From positions 186,001 to 250,000 of the forward strand of contig NZ_CP139300.1 in assembly GCF_034093315.1 (NCBI RefSeq): DNA of 64,000 bases, read 5' to 3'. Both the position numbers and the translations under genes were made by a program. This stretch comes from Prochlorococcus sp. MIT 1314 (lineage in GTDB: Bacteria; Cyanobacteriota; Cyanobacteriia; PCC-6307; Cyanobiaceae). The notes under the pieces were generated by a model. The model saw nothing but the letters and a program-made list of their open reading frames with translations, was not told where the DNA came from and did no database searches. Positions 35,350 to 43,838 of the stretch are shown one piece after another; position 1 is the first letter of the stretch, and every line of letters begins with the position of its first letter.

Positions 35350-35478
35350 TTATATATCATCGTTTCCCTTGGTGTTTTCTAAAGGAGTACGATCATCCTT
35401 TGAAAGTTTCTTTTTAGAATTAAAGGAAAGATATCCCATAGCTACAGATAGTAATGTTGTCGGAATGATTATTAGTAT
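35350..35478 (-). CDS. possible small membrane protein without canonical start
   Basis: A frame open from 35487 to a stop at 35350 encodes a hydrophobic helix (LIIIPTTLLSVAMGYLSF) and a charged tail (KKKLSKDDRTPLENTKGND). This is a sensible small membrane protein, but the only ATG (35437-35439) sits inside the helix. An ATA at 35478 or ATT at 35466 would be needed for the full product. No Shine-Dalgarno was seen. Treat as tentative. Confidence 0.3.
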   Translation of the reverse strand: MLIIIPTTLLSVAMGYLSFNSKKKLSKDDRTPLENTKGNDDI

Positions 35479-35546
35479 TTTATTGACTTATTATGAATAT
35501 AGTGCAACACTATTTACAGATAAGTGCTGAACTTTATTCGTTATCA

Positions 35547-35948
35547 ATGCCTACAAAGAAAAAAAGAGTTGGTTTTATTCCAAGAGAAGATGTTATGAAA
35601 ATAATCCATAAACTTAGCATAGAGAATAATTTAAGTAATTCAAAAATAATCAGTATTTTAGTAGAGGAAGCACTCGCTGTAAGAGGTATATTTAACAAAA
35701 AAACAGGAAAGTCAATTCGTTTATATCAAGACATTAAAGATGATTCACAAAACTTATCTGAAGATTCTTCTGATTTTAAATATATTAAGAGATCCACAAT
35801 TAATACTAATTCAGGAAATTATAAACATTCTGATAATACAAACCTTTTAAAACAGATAAATCAGGAGAATTTTGATTTACAAACCTATAAAAAGTTTATA
35901 TCATTTCTTAAATTTCAGGAAATTATGGATGAATTTAATAGTTGCTAG
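35547..35948 (+). CDS. ribbon-helix-helix-like DNA-binding hypothetical protein
   Basis: 133 aa from the ATG at 35547 (MPTKKKRVGF); an in-frame ATG at 35493 adds 18 residues. Residues 5-47 look like a ribbon-helix-helix/CopG-type domain: basic strand KKKRVGFIPREDV, then helices IIHKLSIENNLSNSKIISILVEEALAVRG. The rest is polar and low in structure, with a helical end (LQTYKKFISFLKFQEIMDEF). It may be a small regulator; target unknown. Free-standing gene. Confidence 0.6.
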   Translation: MPTKKKRVGFIPREDVMKIIHKLSIENNLSNSKIISILVEEALAVRGIFNKKTGKSIRLYQDIKDDSQNLSEDSSDFKYIKRSTINTNSGNYKHSDNTNLLKQINQENFDLQTYKKFISFLKFQEIMDEFNSC

Positions 35949-36077
35949 GTGTTGTAAAGTACAGCACTGTGTGATAAATTTAATATGAATTTATTTGTGG
36001 CGATTTACTTGTTAAAAATTATTTATACTCATTTCAAAGTTATGAAATCAATTAATCCATAAAATTATTTATTTATT

Positions 36078-36392
36078 ATGAATTCATCATCCCCAATTTT
36101 GTCTATAAATCTTTTGCCTCCGGAAAAGTTATATTGCAACTTTAGTTATTGGAGCTCTTTGTTTTCTCAGGATATGCAGATTTTATGGGATAGAGCGCAT
36201 GGGGTTCCTCTAGAAAAACTCCCCAAAGGGGTTTCTGATATGATTTTTCCGTATTTACTGCTAGCACTTTCAGACTATAAGAGTTCTCAACTAAATAAAA
36301 TGAATGGAGTAGGGTTAGATAATCTTTTAAACCTATGGTTCGATAAGTACTTTTTGAACAAAAAGGGGTATTTCGAACTAATTAATAAATAA
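36078..36392 (+). CDS. hypothetical protein, 104 aa
   Basis: Unrecognised. Soluble, helical, Trp/Tyr-rich (YCNFSYWSSLFSQDMQILWDRAHGVPLEKLPKGV). DYKSSQLNKMNGVGLDNLLNLWFDKYF in the second half suggests a compact helical domain. One cysteine. ATG start after a poly-T leader. No neighbours within 125 bp on either side. Confidence 0.6.
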   Translation: MNSSSPILSINLLPPEKLYCNFSYWSSLFSQDMQILWDRAHGVPLEKLPKGVSDMIFPYLLLALSDYKSSQLNKMNGVGLDNLLNLWFDKYFLNKKGYFELINK

Positions 36393-36652
36393 TTTATTCA
36401 TAATTTATTTTTAAAATCTTTTTGGATTGATATCAAGAATTTGTTGCAAATAAAAACCTATTAAGATCTTCTATGCGAATTGGCACAAAAATAATCACTG
36501 AGTTTAATCTTAAATCTATTATTTTGGTTTTTCATATTTCTTTTATAAATTTCTAGTCTTGCCATAAATTTATACAAATTTTGAGATTAAAATTTAAATT
36601 ATGTTGACTTTTATTGTTGATGAGATGATAATGACAAAAATAAATTTTTATT

Positions 36653-36826
36653 GTGAATCCTCTATTAGATACTTTTGATGATTTTGTTGATGATCTACTT
36701 CTTTCCGATAATAATTTATTGAAAGGGGAACTTGATTTACTTCTTATTCAACAATTATTTAATTCAATAGATTTAAAGAATATAAATAAAACTGAATTCG
36801 AAGATAATGAACCGTTAGTTGCTTAA
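36653..36826 (+). CDS. 57-aa acidic mini-protein
   Basis: GTG frame (TTG at 36651 is out of frame) of 57 codons. It is very acidic: LLDTFDDFVDDLLLSDNN, GELDLLLIQ, EFEDNEP, with alternating Leu/Ile, so probably amphipathic helices. A basic 37-aa gene starts 6 bp after its stop, so the two form a candidate pair with opposite charge. No family is recognised. Confidence 0.5.
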   Translation: MNPLLDTFDDFVDDLLLSDNNLLKGELDLLLIQQLFNSIDLKNINKTEFEDNEPLVA

Positions 36827-36832
36827 TTTTTT

Positions 36833-36946
36833 ATGAAATTTCTCTATGAAAAGTTTTGGGTTCCAGTTTTTGGAAAAATTTTATCAAAATTTGTTTTTTT
36901 AATAGAGGGTAGAAAGCAAGATTCTAAAAAAAAAGTAAGGCATTAA
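36833..36946 (+). CDS. 37-aa basic mini-protein
   Basis: ATG frame of 37 codons, 6 bp after the acidic 57-aa gene. It has a short hydrophobic/aromatic helix (FLYEKFWVPVFGKILSKFVFLI) and a basic tail (EGRKQDSKKKVRH). It may sit on the membrane or bind the acidic partner. No family is recognised. Confidence 0.5.
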   Translation: MKFLYEKFWVPVFGKILSKFVFLIEGRKQDSKKKVRH

Positions 36947-37085
36947 TTACTTTTAGGCTTGTTTAAAGTATCCATAAATACATAATTTAATTCAATATAT
37001 TCTGATAACAACAAAAGATATACTTTTTATTTATAAAAATGTTCATTGTTGAGTTATGAAAGAAATTTCTTTTTAGCAAATTAAA

Positions 37086-37265
37086 ATGAGCAAAAAAAAT
37101 ACCTTGAGACCATATACTGTACATTATCGTGATTTTCAAAATACAAGATTAGAAAATTGCTTTTATGCTTTTGATGCCTACGAGGCTAGAACATTAGCGA
37201 TGGAATTTAATAAGTATATAAATGAACATCCAAACAGTATTGACCTTATAAGATGTGAAACATAA
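37086..37265 (+). CDS. 59-aa conserved small protein
   Basis: ATG frame of 59 codons, soluble. It reads like a compact alpha/beta domain: LRPYTVHYRDF, RLENCFYAFDAYEARTLAMEFNKYINEHPNSIDLI. The 'FdAyeArtlAmEfn' pattern is typical of small cyanobacterial domains that bind other proteins, but I cannot give a name. It is convergent with urtE (35-bp gap). Confidence 0.6.
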   Translation: MSKKNTLRPYTVHYRDFQNTRLENCFYAFDAYEARTLAMEFNKYINEHPNSIDLIRCET

Positions 37266-37300
37266 AAAATCTTTTTAGTTTTTTAAAATTAATAATCTCT

Positions 37301-38011
37301 TTAAACACTTAAGAATTTATCAATAACTGCTTGACTTAACTCACTAGTATGTCCGCTAGCTACAATTCCACCTCGTTGCATAGCATAATATCTATTGGCT
37401 TGTCTTACAAAATGCAAGTGTTGTTCAACTAATAAAACTCCAATCCCTGTATCTCTAATTATCTGATTAATTGCATTTTCAATGTCTAAAACTATATTTG
37501 GTTGAATACCTTCCGTTGGTTCGTCAAGCAATAGAAGTTGAGGTTTGCCCAACAATGCTCTTGCAATAGCAAGTTGTTGTTGTTGACCTCCACTAAGATC
37601 TCCTCCTTTTCTTTGAAGAAAGTCTTTTAGAATTGGAAACAATTCATAAATAAATGGATCTATTTTCTTGTTCTTAGATAATCCACCCGGCAGTGACTCC
37701 ATTCCTAACATTAGGTTCTCTTCAACAGATAAGTAAGGAATAATTTCTCTCCCTTGAGGAACATATGCCATGCCTTTTCTCGCTCTCTGATGAGGCGCCT
37801 TTCTATTAATATTTTCTCCAGCCAAAAAAATATCACCTTTTTTATGCTTTAACAAACCGATAAGTGATTTCAATAAAGTTGTTTTTCCAACTCCATTTCT
37901 TCCTATTAAACAAACCATTTCTCCTGATTTAACATTTAAATCTACATCTCTAAGAATATGACTTTCGCCATAAAATGTATTTAATGATTTAATTTCTAGT
38001 AAATTTTCCAT
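37301..38011 (-). CDS. urtE: urea ABC transporter ATP-binding protein UrtE
   Basis: Second ATPase of the high-affinity urea transporter, LivF-like. 236 aa. Walker A GRNGVGKTT (about residues 37-45), signature LSGGQQQQ, Walker B LLLLDEPTEGIQP and the closing LLVEQHLHF are intact. It is the last gene of urtABCDE, 2 bp behind urtD. Confidence 0.96.
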   Translation of the reverse strand: MENLLEIKSLNTFYGESHILRDVDLNVKSGEMVCLIGRNGVGKTTLLKSLIGLLKHKKGDIFLAGENINRKAPHQRARKGMAYVPQGREIIPYLSVEENLMLGMESLPGGLSKNKKIDPFIYELFPILKDFLQRKGGDLSGGQQQQLAIARALLGKPQLLLLDEPTEGIQPNIVLDIENAINQIIRDTGIGVLLVEQHLHFVRQANRYYAMQRGGIVASGHTSELSQAVIDKFLSV

Positions 38012-38013
38012 AA

Positions 38014-38763
38014 CTAATCCTCAGGTCTTCCTAAATAGACGTCAATGACTTTTTTGTCCTTTTGTATCGTTTCCATTGTCCCCTCACATAATACTGTTCC
38101 TTGATTTAATACTGAAACATTACTATCCAGTCTTCTTATAAATTCCATATCGTGGTCTATTACAACAACAGTATTTTCTCCTGATAAAGATTTCAATAAA
38201 TCAGCAGTAAGATCTGTCTCTTCATCCGTTAGGCCAGCTACAGGTTCATCTACAAGCATTAAATCTGGCTTCTGTCCTACTAACATGGCTATTTCCAGCC
38301 ACTGTTTTTGGCCATGAGACAAAGAACCAGCCTTTGAATTGACTTTATGAGATAAATTAATAATTTTCGTTAGACGTTCAATCTCATCAAGCTGATCATC
38401 TTTAAGATTTTTATTTATAAGGTTTAAGGGACTTTTAGGAGTTGATACAGATATTTCAAGATTTTCTTTAACTGTTAAATTCTCAAAGATCCTTGGACTT
38501 TGAAACTTTCTTCCTATTCCAAGTCGAACGATTTTGTGCTCCTTTTGACCAATTAATGATTTCCCTTTGAAAATTACTTCACCTTTAGTTGGTTTTACTT
38601 TCCCAGTTATTACGTCAAGAAATGTTGTTTTACCAGCTCCATTGGGTCCTATTACTGCTCTTAATTCTCCTTTCTTTAAATTTAAATTAAGTTTGTTAAG
38701 AGCTAAGAAACCTTCAAAACTAACAGTAATATCGATTAAATTTAGTAGATCTTTATTATTCAC
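38014..38763 (-). CDS. urtD: urea ABC transporter ATP-binding protein UrtD
   Basis: First ATPase of the urea transporter, LivG-like. 249 aa. Walker A GPNGAGKTT (about 38-46), signature LSHGQKQW, Walker B LMLVDEPVAGLTDEE and switch VVIDHDMEFI are present; LSHGQKQWLEIAML is typical of UrtD. The start ATG overlaps the urtC stop by one base. Confidence 0.96.
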   Translation of the reverse strand: MNNKDLLNLIDITVSFEGFLALNKLNLNLKKGELRAVIGPNGAGKTTFLDVITGKVKPTKGEVIFKGKSLIGQKEHKIVRLGIGRKFQSPRIFENLTVKENLEISVSTPKSPLNLINKNLKDDQLDEIERLTKIINLSHKVNSKAGSLSHGQKQWLEIAMLVGQKPDLMLVDEPVAGLTDEETDLTADLLKSLSGENTVVVIDHDMEFIRRLDSNVSVLNQGTVLCEGTMETIQKDKKVIDVYLGRPED

Positions 38764-39887
38764 TATTGTACCTCCTTATTTTTGACTTCCAAGCTTGGAT
38801 AGGTTTCAATCTTCCTTTTAAATCCAATTTTTTGAAGAAGATTCCTAGGCCCATCTCCTTGAATCCATCCTAAAACGCCTTCTGGCAATGCTGTAACAAC
38901 TAAAATAAATAATCCTCCCTGGATAAACATCCAACTAGCAGGTAAAGCTTCACTTATTAGACTTTTTGCATAGTTGATAAATACTGCTCCTAATATTGCT
39001 CCTAATAAAGTTCCTCTCCCTCCTACGGCTACCCAGATAACCATTTCTATAGAAAATGGAACGGTCATAAATTGAGGTGAAACTATTCCTGATTGAACAG
39101 TGTATAAAGCTCCAGAAATTCCAGCAAGTCCTCCAGCAATAGAAAATATTATTGTCTTGAATATTACAGGATTGTATCCTGTGAACCTAACTCTTGGTTC
39201 GTCATCACGAATTCCTATGAGAATATTTCCAAATCTTCCTTTAACTACCCACTTTGCAAAAAACCAAGCGGCTATTACTAGTATGGCTGTCACCCAAAAG
39301 AACATTCTTTGCAAGGACTCAGAACCTACCATCTGACCAAATAGTTGAGTTACATCTGTTTTTAATCCATTTGTTCCGTTTATAAGTTTTTGTTGCCCAT
39401 TAAAAAAGTTAAAGAAAACGAGTAGAGATGCTTGAGTAAGTATAGAAAAATATACGCCTTTGATTCTATTCCTGAAGACAAGAAATCCGATTAAACCAGA
39501 AACCAATGCAGGAATTATCCAGATAGCAAATAATGTGAAAACTGGCGATCTAAATGGTTCCCAGAAAAAAGGTAATTTTTCTACGCCATATAAAGCAAAA
39601 AATTCAGGAATATTATTTGGGAATTCAGAAGAACTGGTTATTTGTAAATACATTGCTGCACAATAACCACCAAGTGCAAAAAATATTCCTTGCCCAAGAC
39701 TTAATAAACCTGTATATCCCCAGATAAGATCAACCCCAAGAGCAACTATAGACAAAGATAAATATCTACCAAGAAGATTTAATCTAAATACAGGAAGTAA
39801 AGTTGGTGCTGCAATGATTAAAGCTATTAATATTATCCAGATTGATAATATGATCTTTTTATTAAATTTAATTTTACTTAGGGTCAT
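38763..39887 (-). CDS. urtC: urea ABC transporter permease UrtC
   Basis: Integral-membrane subunit, LivM-like, 374 aa with about nine to ten hydrophobic helices. GYTGLLSLGQGIFFALGGYCAAMYL (about 58-82) and GGLAGISGALYTVQSGIVSP are diagnostic. Its start overlaps the urtB stop by one base (38763/39887 edges), showing strict coupling along the operon. Confidence 0.96.
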   Translation of the reverse strand: MTLSKIKFNKKIILSIWIILIALIIAAPTLLPVFRLNLLGRYLSLSIVALGVDLIWGYTGLLSLGQGIFFALGGYCAAMYLQITSSSEFPNNIPEFFALYGVEKLPFFWEPFRSPVFTLFAIWIIPALVSGLIGFLVFRNRIKGVYFSILTQASLLVFFNFFNGQQKLINGTNGLKTDVTQLFGQMVGSESLQRMFFWVTAILVIAAWFFAKWVVKGRFGNILIGIRDDEPRVRFTGYNPVIFKTIIFSIAGGLAGISGALYTVQSGIVSPQFMTVPFSIEMVIWVAVGGRGTLLGAILGAVFINYAKSLISEALPASWMFIQGGLFILVVTALPEGVLGWIQGDGPRNLLQKIGFKRKIETYPSLEVKNKEVQ

Positions 39888-41041
39888 TAGTTTTCAACCA
39901 TCCTCCCTTTTTGAGGAAATAAACCTGTAGGTTTAAATTGTAAAAATATAACTATTAATGCAAATATCATTACTCTTGCCATACTTGTTGTCGCAAAAAA
40001 GTTGATTGTGTTTGAAAGAGGCAAAGGCAAGTCTGGCCATATTGATAAGAGCCTTCCAGCTCCTATTAAATCTGTCATGATTCCTATTCCAAAGGAAGCA
40101 AGTACAGTTCCTAATAAATTACCTACTCCTCCAAGCACTACAACCATAAAACAACCAACTATGTAATTTCCTCCAACATTTGGCCCCACAGAACCTAAAA
40201 GTGATACTGCCACTCCAGCAACTCCTGCCAAGCCAGATCCTATTCCAAATGTAATTACATCCACTTTTTCAGTCGATATTCCTAGGCAATCGCTCATTTG
40301 ACGATTCTGAGTTACTGCTCTTATACGCATCCCCCATGCACTTTGATTTAGAAATAATGTAATTGCTATTACAGAGATTAATGTAATCACAATTATCATT
40401 AGTCTTGTTTTAGGAAATGCAGTGCCAATAATTTCTACTTGACCTCTCATCCATGCAGGTGCTGTTACATCAACATTACGAGCACTTGCTCTACTAAGTT
40501 TGCTTATAGAAGATGAGATTACACCACCAGTCAGAGCACCACTTAAACCAGCAAAAATCCAAGAACTAAATTTAAAATATTTGAAATTGATTGATTCTTT
40601 TATTTTTGAAGGGAATATTGTTGGTAAAAATAAACCAATTATTAAACTTATAATTAAACCTGTCCCATAGGCTAATGGCACACTTCTAACAAATTGTTGA
40701 AGAATTAAGCTTACACCCCATGTAGCAAGAAGTGTTTCTAATGGACTTCCATAAAGCTTTCTTATTATTGTTTTTTCTAATAGAATACCTACTACACCAC
40801 TAACTATGAAAGCAAAGAAAATTGAAACTATGATATAGGAATTATAGTAAGGTTTTAAGATGGGTAATTTGAAAATTAATTGTGTAACGTATGTTGTGTA
40901 GGCTCCAAGCATCATAAGTTCACCATGGGCTAGATTTATTACACCCATAAGCCCAAAAACAATTGCTAGTCCTAAAGCAGCAACAAGTAGTACAGATCCG
41001 ATTGCTACACCATTAAAAAGACTATCTAGAAGTAACTCCAA
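39887..41041 (-). CDS. urtB: urea ABC transporter permease UrtB
   Basis: Integral-membrane subunit, LivH-like, 384 aa. GLMGVINLAHGELMMLGAYTTYV about residues 30-52, RAVTQNRQMSDCLGI and VVVLGGVGNLLGTVLASFGIG are conserved. The last helix ends FLQFKPTGLFPQKGR, typical of UrtB. It begins 89 bp behind urtA, with a hairpin in between that probably reduces read-through. Confidence 0.96.
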   Translation of the reverse strand: MELLLDSLFNGVAIGSVLLVAALGLAIVFGLMGVINLAHGELMMLGAYTTYVTQLIFKLPILKPYYNSYIIVSIFFAFIVSGVVGILLEKTIIRKLYGSPLETLLATWGVSLILQQFVRSVPLAYGTGLIISLIIGLFLPTIFPSKIKESINFKYFKFSSWIFAGLSGALTGGVISSSISKLSRASARNVDVTAPAWMRGQVEIIGTAFPKTRLMIIVITLISVIAITLFLNQSAWGMRIRAVTQNRQMSDCLGISTEKVDVITFGIGSGLAGVAGVAVSLLGSVGPNVGGNYIVGCFMVVVLGGVGNLLGTVLASFGIGIMTDLIGAGRLLSIWPDLPLPLSNTINFFATTSMARVMIFALIVIFLQFKPTGLFPQKGRMVEN

Positions 41042-41075
41042 TTTAAAATTTAAAAATAGAAAAATTTGATTATAT

Positions 41076-41109
41076 AAAATAAAAGGAGGTGTTAACCTCC
41101 TTTTATTTT
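41076..41109 (-). terminator. perfect 15-bp hairpin between urtA and urtB
   Basis: AAAATAAAAGGAGGT (41076-41090) pairs perfectly with ACCTCCTTTTATTTT (41095-41109) around a GTTA loop. A GC-containing top and a T-rich end on the transcript give a terminator shape. Because urtBCDE have no other clear promoter, partial read-through would give much more binding protein than permease. Confidence 0.85.
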
Positions 41110-41130
41110 GAAGTATGAGTTTAAATTTAA

Positions 41131-42408
41131 TTAAAGCTTATACTTTTCTCCTTTTGAAGGATCTGTCCAATCACATGCATATCCTTTCGAGCTTGGATGC
41201 TTTTGGTTCCATGCTTGAGGAAGAACAACTCCTGTCTCTTCAAGAATTGTAAATCCACCTTCTGCATTGATTTCTCCAATTCTTACTGTTTGAGAGAGGT
41301 GGTGATTTGGCATAACTTCAACAGGTCCTTGTGGGGCATCAAACGTTTGTCCAACTAATGCCTCCCTTACTGCGTTGTCGTCGAATGTTCCAGCATCTTC
41401 AACTGCCTGTTTCCATAGATAAACCATATTATATGCTGATTCTTGAGGGTCAGCTACAACACGATCAGCTCCCCATCTTTTCTTGAAACTTTTAGCAAAT
41501 TTTTTAGATGCAGGAGTATCAATTGACATCATGTAGTTCCATGCACCATAGTGACCTTCAAGGAATTCAGGACCAATAGTACTAATCTCTTCTTCCGCAA
41601 TAGAATAATTCATTACGTAGTAGCCACTTGAAGGAGTAATTCCTGCGTCTTGGATCTGTTTAAAGAATGCAACGTTTTGGTCACCATTAAGTGTGTTAAT
41701 GATAATTCCACCTTCAGGCAAAGCTTTTTTGATTTTTGAGATAATTGGAGCGACTTCAGTATTTCCTAATGGAAGGTAATCTTCTCCAACAACTTTACCG
41801 CCTAGCTGTTTTACCTGAGCTTTTGTAATTGTGTTGGAAGTTCTTGGGAATACATAATCTGAACCTACAAGGAAGAAATCTCCACCGGCCGCTGGAGAAC
41901 GTTTATACATGAAATCTGTAGCAGGTTCTGACTGTTGATTTGGTGTGGCTCCTGTGTAGAAAATGTTGTTAGAACATTCCTGGGCTTCATATTGAATTGG
42001 GTAGTAAAGGAATGCATCCTTTGATTCGTAGACTGGTAACATTGCTTTTCTACTTGCAGATGTCCAACCACCAAATACGACAGGCACACCATCTTGGTCT
42101 ATAAGTTTCTTGGATTTTTCAGCAAAAGTCGGCCAGTCAGAGGCTCCATCTTCAACTATGTACTCAATCTTGTAGCTTTTACCGCCAACTGTTACTCCGC
42201 CGGCAGCATTTATCTCTTCAATAGCCATTTTTTCAGTGTCAACAAGAGTTGATTCGGAAATCGCCATTGTTCCAGATAACGAATGCAAAATACCAACGGT
42301 TACAGTGTCATCGAAACTTCCGGAGGTTCCACCTCCACCACACGAAGTTGCTGTGACCGCGAGTGAGGCAGTAGCTAATCCTGCCAAAATACGCCTTGAA
42401 ATTCTCAT
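41131..42408 (-). CDS. urtA: urea ABC transporter substrate-binding protein UrtA
   Basis: Periplasmic urea receptor, 425 aa, LivK-like. The N-terminus is a lipoprotein signal: a basic start MRISRR, a hydrophobic stretch and LAVTATSC at about residues 16-23, so Cys23 is probably lipidated. A glycine-rich linker GGGGTSG follows. VGILHSLSGTMAISE, GGWTSASRKAMLPVYE and FLVGSDYVFPRTSN are hallmarks of UrtA. In Prochlorococcus urt genes respond to nitrogen through NtcA; the promoter here contains an NtcA-like site. Confidence 0.97.
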   Translation of the reverse strand: MRISRRILAGLATASLAVTATSCGGGGTSGSFDDTVTVGILHSLSGTMAISESTLVDTEKMAIEEINAAGGVTVGGKSYKIEYIVEDGASDWPTFAEKSKKLIDQDGVPVVFGGWTSASRKAMLPVYESKDAFLYYPIQYEAQECSNNIFYTGATPNQQSEPATDFMYKRSPAAGGDFFLVGSDYVFPRTSNTITKAQVKQLGGKVVGEDYLPLGNTEVAPIISKIKKALPEGGIIINTLNGDQNVAFFKQIQDAGITPSSGYYVMNYSIAEEEISTIGPEFLEGHYGAWNYMMSIDTPASKKFAKSFKKRWGADRVVADPQESAYNMVYLWKQAVEDAGTFDDNAVREALVGQTFDAPQGPVEVMPNHHLSQTVRIGEINAEGGFTILEETGVVLPQAWNQKHPSSKGYACDWTDPSKGEKYKL

Positions 42409-42484
42409 GAATTCGTTTAAATTAGGTAAATGATCCTCATTAAGGGGATAAAGTAAAAGTTATTAACGAGTGGCAATTACTTTT

Positions 42485-42498
42485 GTATCTGTCGTAAC
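42485..42498 (-). promoter_or_regulatory. NtcA-like binding site in the urtA promoter
   Basis: Read on the minus strand the site is GTTACGACAGATAC, i.e. GT(T)-N8-TAC, one mismatch from the GTA-N8-TAC consensus. A -10 of the TAxxxT type (TAACTT) follows 22 bp after the TAC, the canonical class II NtcA promoter spacing. The site is about 75 bp upstream of the urtA ATG. Confidence 0.7.
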
Positions 42499-42536
42499 TT
42501 TTTGTTGAATCCAATATATAACTTATTATTATTTTT

Positions 42537-43148
42537 CTAGTCTCGATGATTAGGTATTTGCAATTTTAAAAATTGCGTTACTTCTTCAACGCCTTTGCCG
42601 TTACTTAGGTTCGTAAAAAACCAGGGTTTTCCCTTTCTCATTAATTCTGTATCACTTTTCATAATATTTAAATCTGCACCAACCATATTTGCTAAGTCAA
42701 TTTTGTTTATTATTAACAAATCTGATCTAGTTATTCCGGGTCCACCTTTCCTAGGGATTTTGTCTCCTGCAGATACATCAATTACATAAATTGATAAATC
42801 TACAAGTTCTGGACTAAAACTAGCAGCTAAATTATCGCCTCCACTTTCTACAAAAATAAAATCTAAGGGATTATATTTATTTTCTAAATCAACTACTGCA
42901 TTTTTATTCAAGGAACAATCCTCTCTTATTGCTGTATGAGGACAACCACCTGTTTCTACACCAATAATTCTTCCTTCTTCTAAAACTTTTTTATTTATAA
43001 GAAAGTTAGCATCTTCCTTAGTGTAGATATCATTAGTAACAACTGCTATCTCATAATTTTTTTTGAGACTTAAGCATAGAGTCTCTACTAATGCAGTTTT
43101 CCCTGAACCGACAGGCCCAGCAACTCCTACTCTCAATTTACTACTCAT
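42537..43148 (-). CDS. ureG: urease accessory GTPase UreG
   Basis: GTPase that drives nickel insertion into urease. 203 aa. Walker A GPVGSGKT (about 10-17), [12 protein letters not shown], the metal-binding [20 protein letters not shown] (Cys-Pro-His), [19 protein letters not shown] and INKIDLA (G4) are all intact. It is 3 bp downstream of ureF. Confidence 0.97.
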   Translation of the reverse strand: MSSKLRVGVAGPVGSGKTALVETLCLSLKKNYEIAVVTNDIYTKEDANFLINKKVLEEGRIIGVETGGCPHTAIREDCSLNKNAVVDLENKYNPLDFIFVESGGDNLAASFSPELVDLSIYVIDVSAGDKIPRKGGPGITRSDLLIINKIDLANMVGADLNIMKSDTELMRKGKPWFFTNLSNGKGVEEVTQFLKLQIPNHRD

Positions 43149-43151
43149 AAA

Positions 43152-43838
43152 TTAATTTCTAAAAAGTTTTGTATATAGGTCTTTATGATTTTGTTGTGCC
43201 ATAGCTAAACCTACATTGCCAAAATAGATGTCATCAATTTCTTTGTCCATAATTTCCTTAGAAACTGTAGAAATTATTTCTAGTAAATCTTTTTGAATTA
43301 ATTGTGCTTTTGTTGAACCCATAGGAATAAGCCTTAAAGTTGCACTTAGTTGATTGGCACTCCATGCATATAAAAAATTCTCTACCATCTCCAATTTCGT
43401 AATTTCAAAAGAATAACAGGCCCAACTCCATGCTAAAGACCAAGAATTTTTTTTGTTTTTTTCAAAGAGATATTCAAATCCAAATTCTTTTGTTAAATTA
43501 AAAAGAGATTCTGACATTTGAAATTGTTGTTCTCTTATTTCGGCAGAATCCTTACTTGAGAGGATCCATTTATCCAAACTTAATAACTTTTGCAAATTAT
43601 TTTTTATATTTTTTTTGTTTTTTATTTCATTGAAAATTTCAAAAAAATCTAATAATAGTCTTGCATCAAGTCTAATCTGGCCAATTAATAATTCATTCGT
43701 AATAAGATCTTTAACATACTCAGGTTCTTTTATATTTTTGCTATCAAAAAAACTTTCAAATCCCTCAGAATAACAAAATCCTCCAACGGGTAAATTAGGA
43801 CTTATTAATAAATACTTTAATAAGTGACTTTCATTCAT
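43152..43838 (-). CDS. ureF: urease accessory protein UreF
   Basis: Helical chaperone acting with UreG and UreD in urease activation. 228 aa. LLISPNLPVGGFCYSEGFE near the N-terminus, WSANQLSATLRLIPMGSTKAQ and the end are typical of UreF. Its start overlaps the end of ureE by 8 bp. Confidence 0.94.
   Translation of the reverse strand: MNESHLLKYLLISPNLPVGGFCYSEGFESFFDSKNIKEPEYVKDLITNELLIGQIRLDARLLLDFFEIFNEIKNKKNIKNNLQKLLSLDKWILSSKDSAEIREQQFQMSESLFNLTKEFGFEYLFEKNKKNSWSLAWSWACYSFEITKLEMVENFLYAWSANQLSATLRLIPMGSTKAQLIQKDLLEIISTVSKEIMDKEIDDIYFGNVGLAMAQQNHKDLYTKLFRN

Noticed and set aside
36473..36556. 27-codon ATG frame in the 36.4-36.6 kb spacer
   Set aside because: Too short, no Shine-Dalgarno, no domain-like composition, no neighbour overlap.
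41076..41109. Perfect inverted repeat as an insertion-sequence end
   Set aside because: The arms are only 4 nt apart, forming a hairpin; there is no transposase or target duplication.
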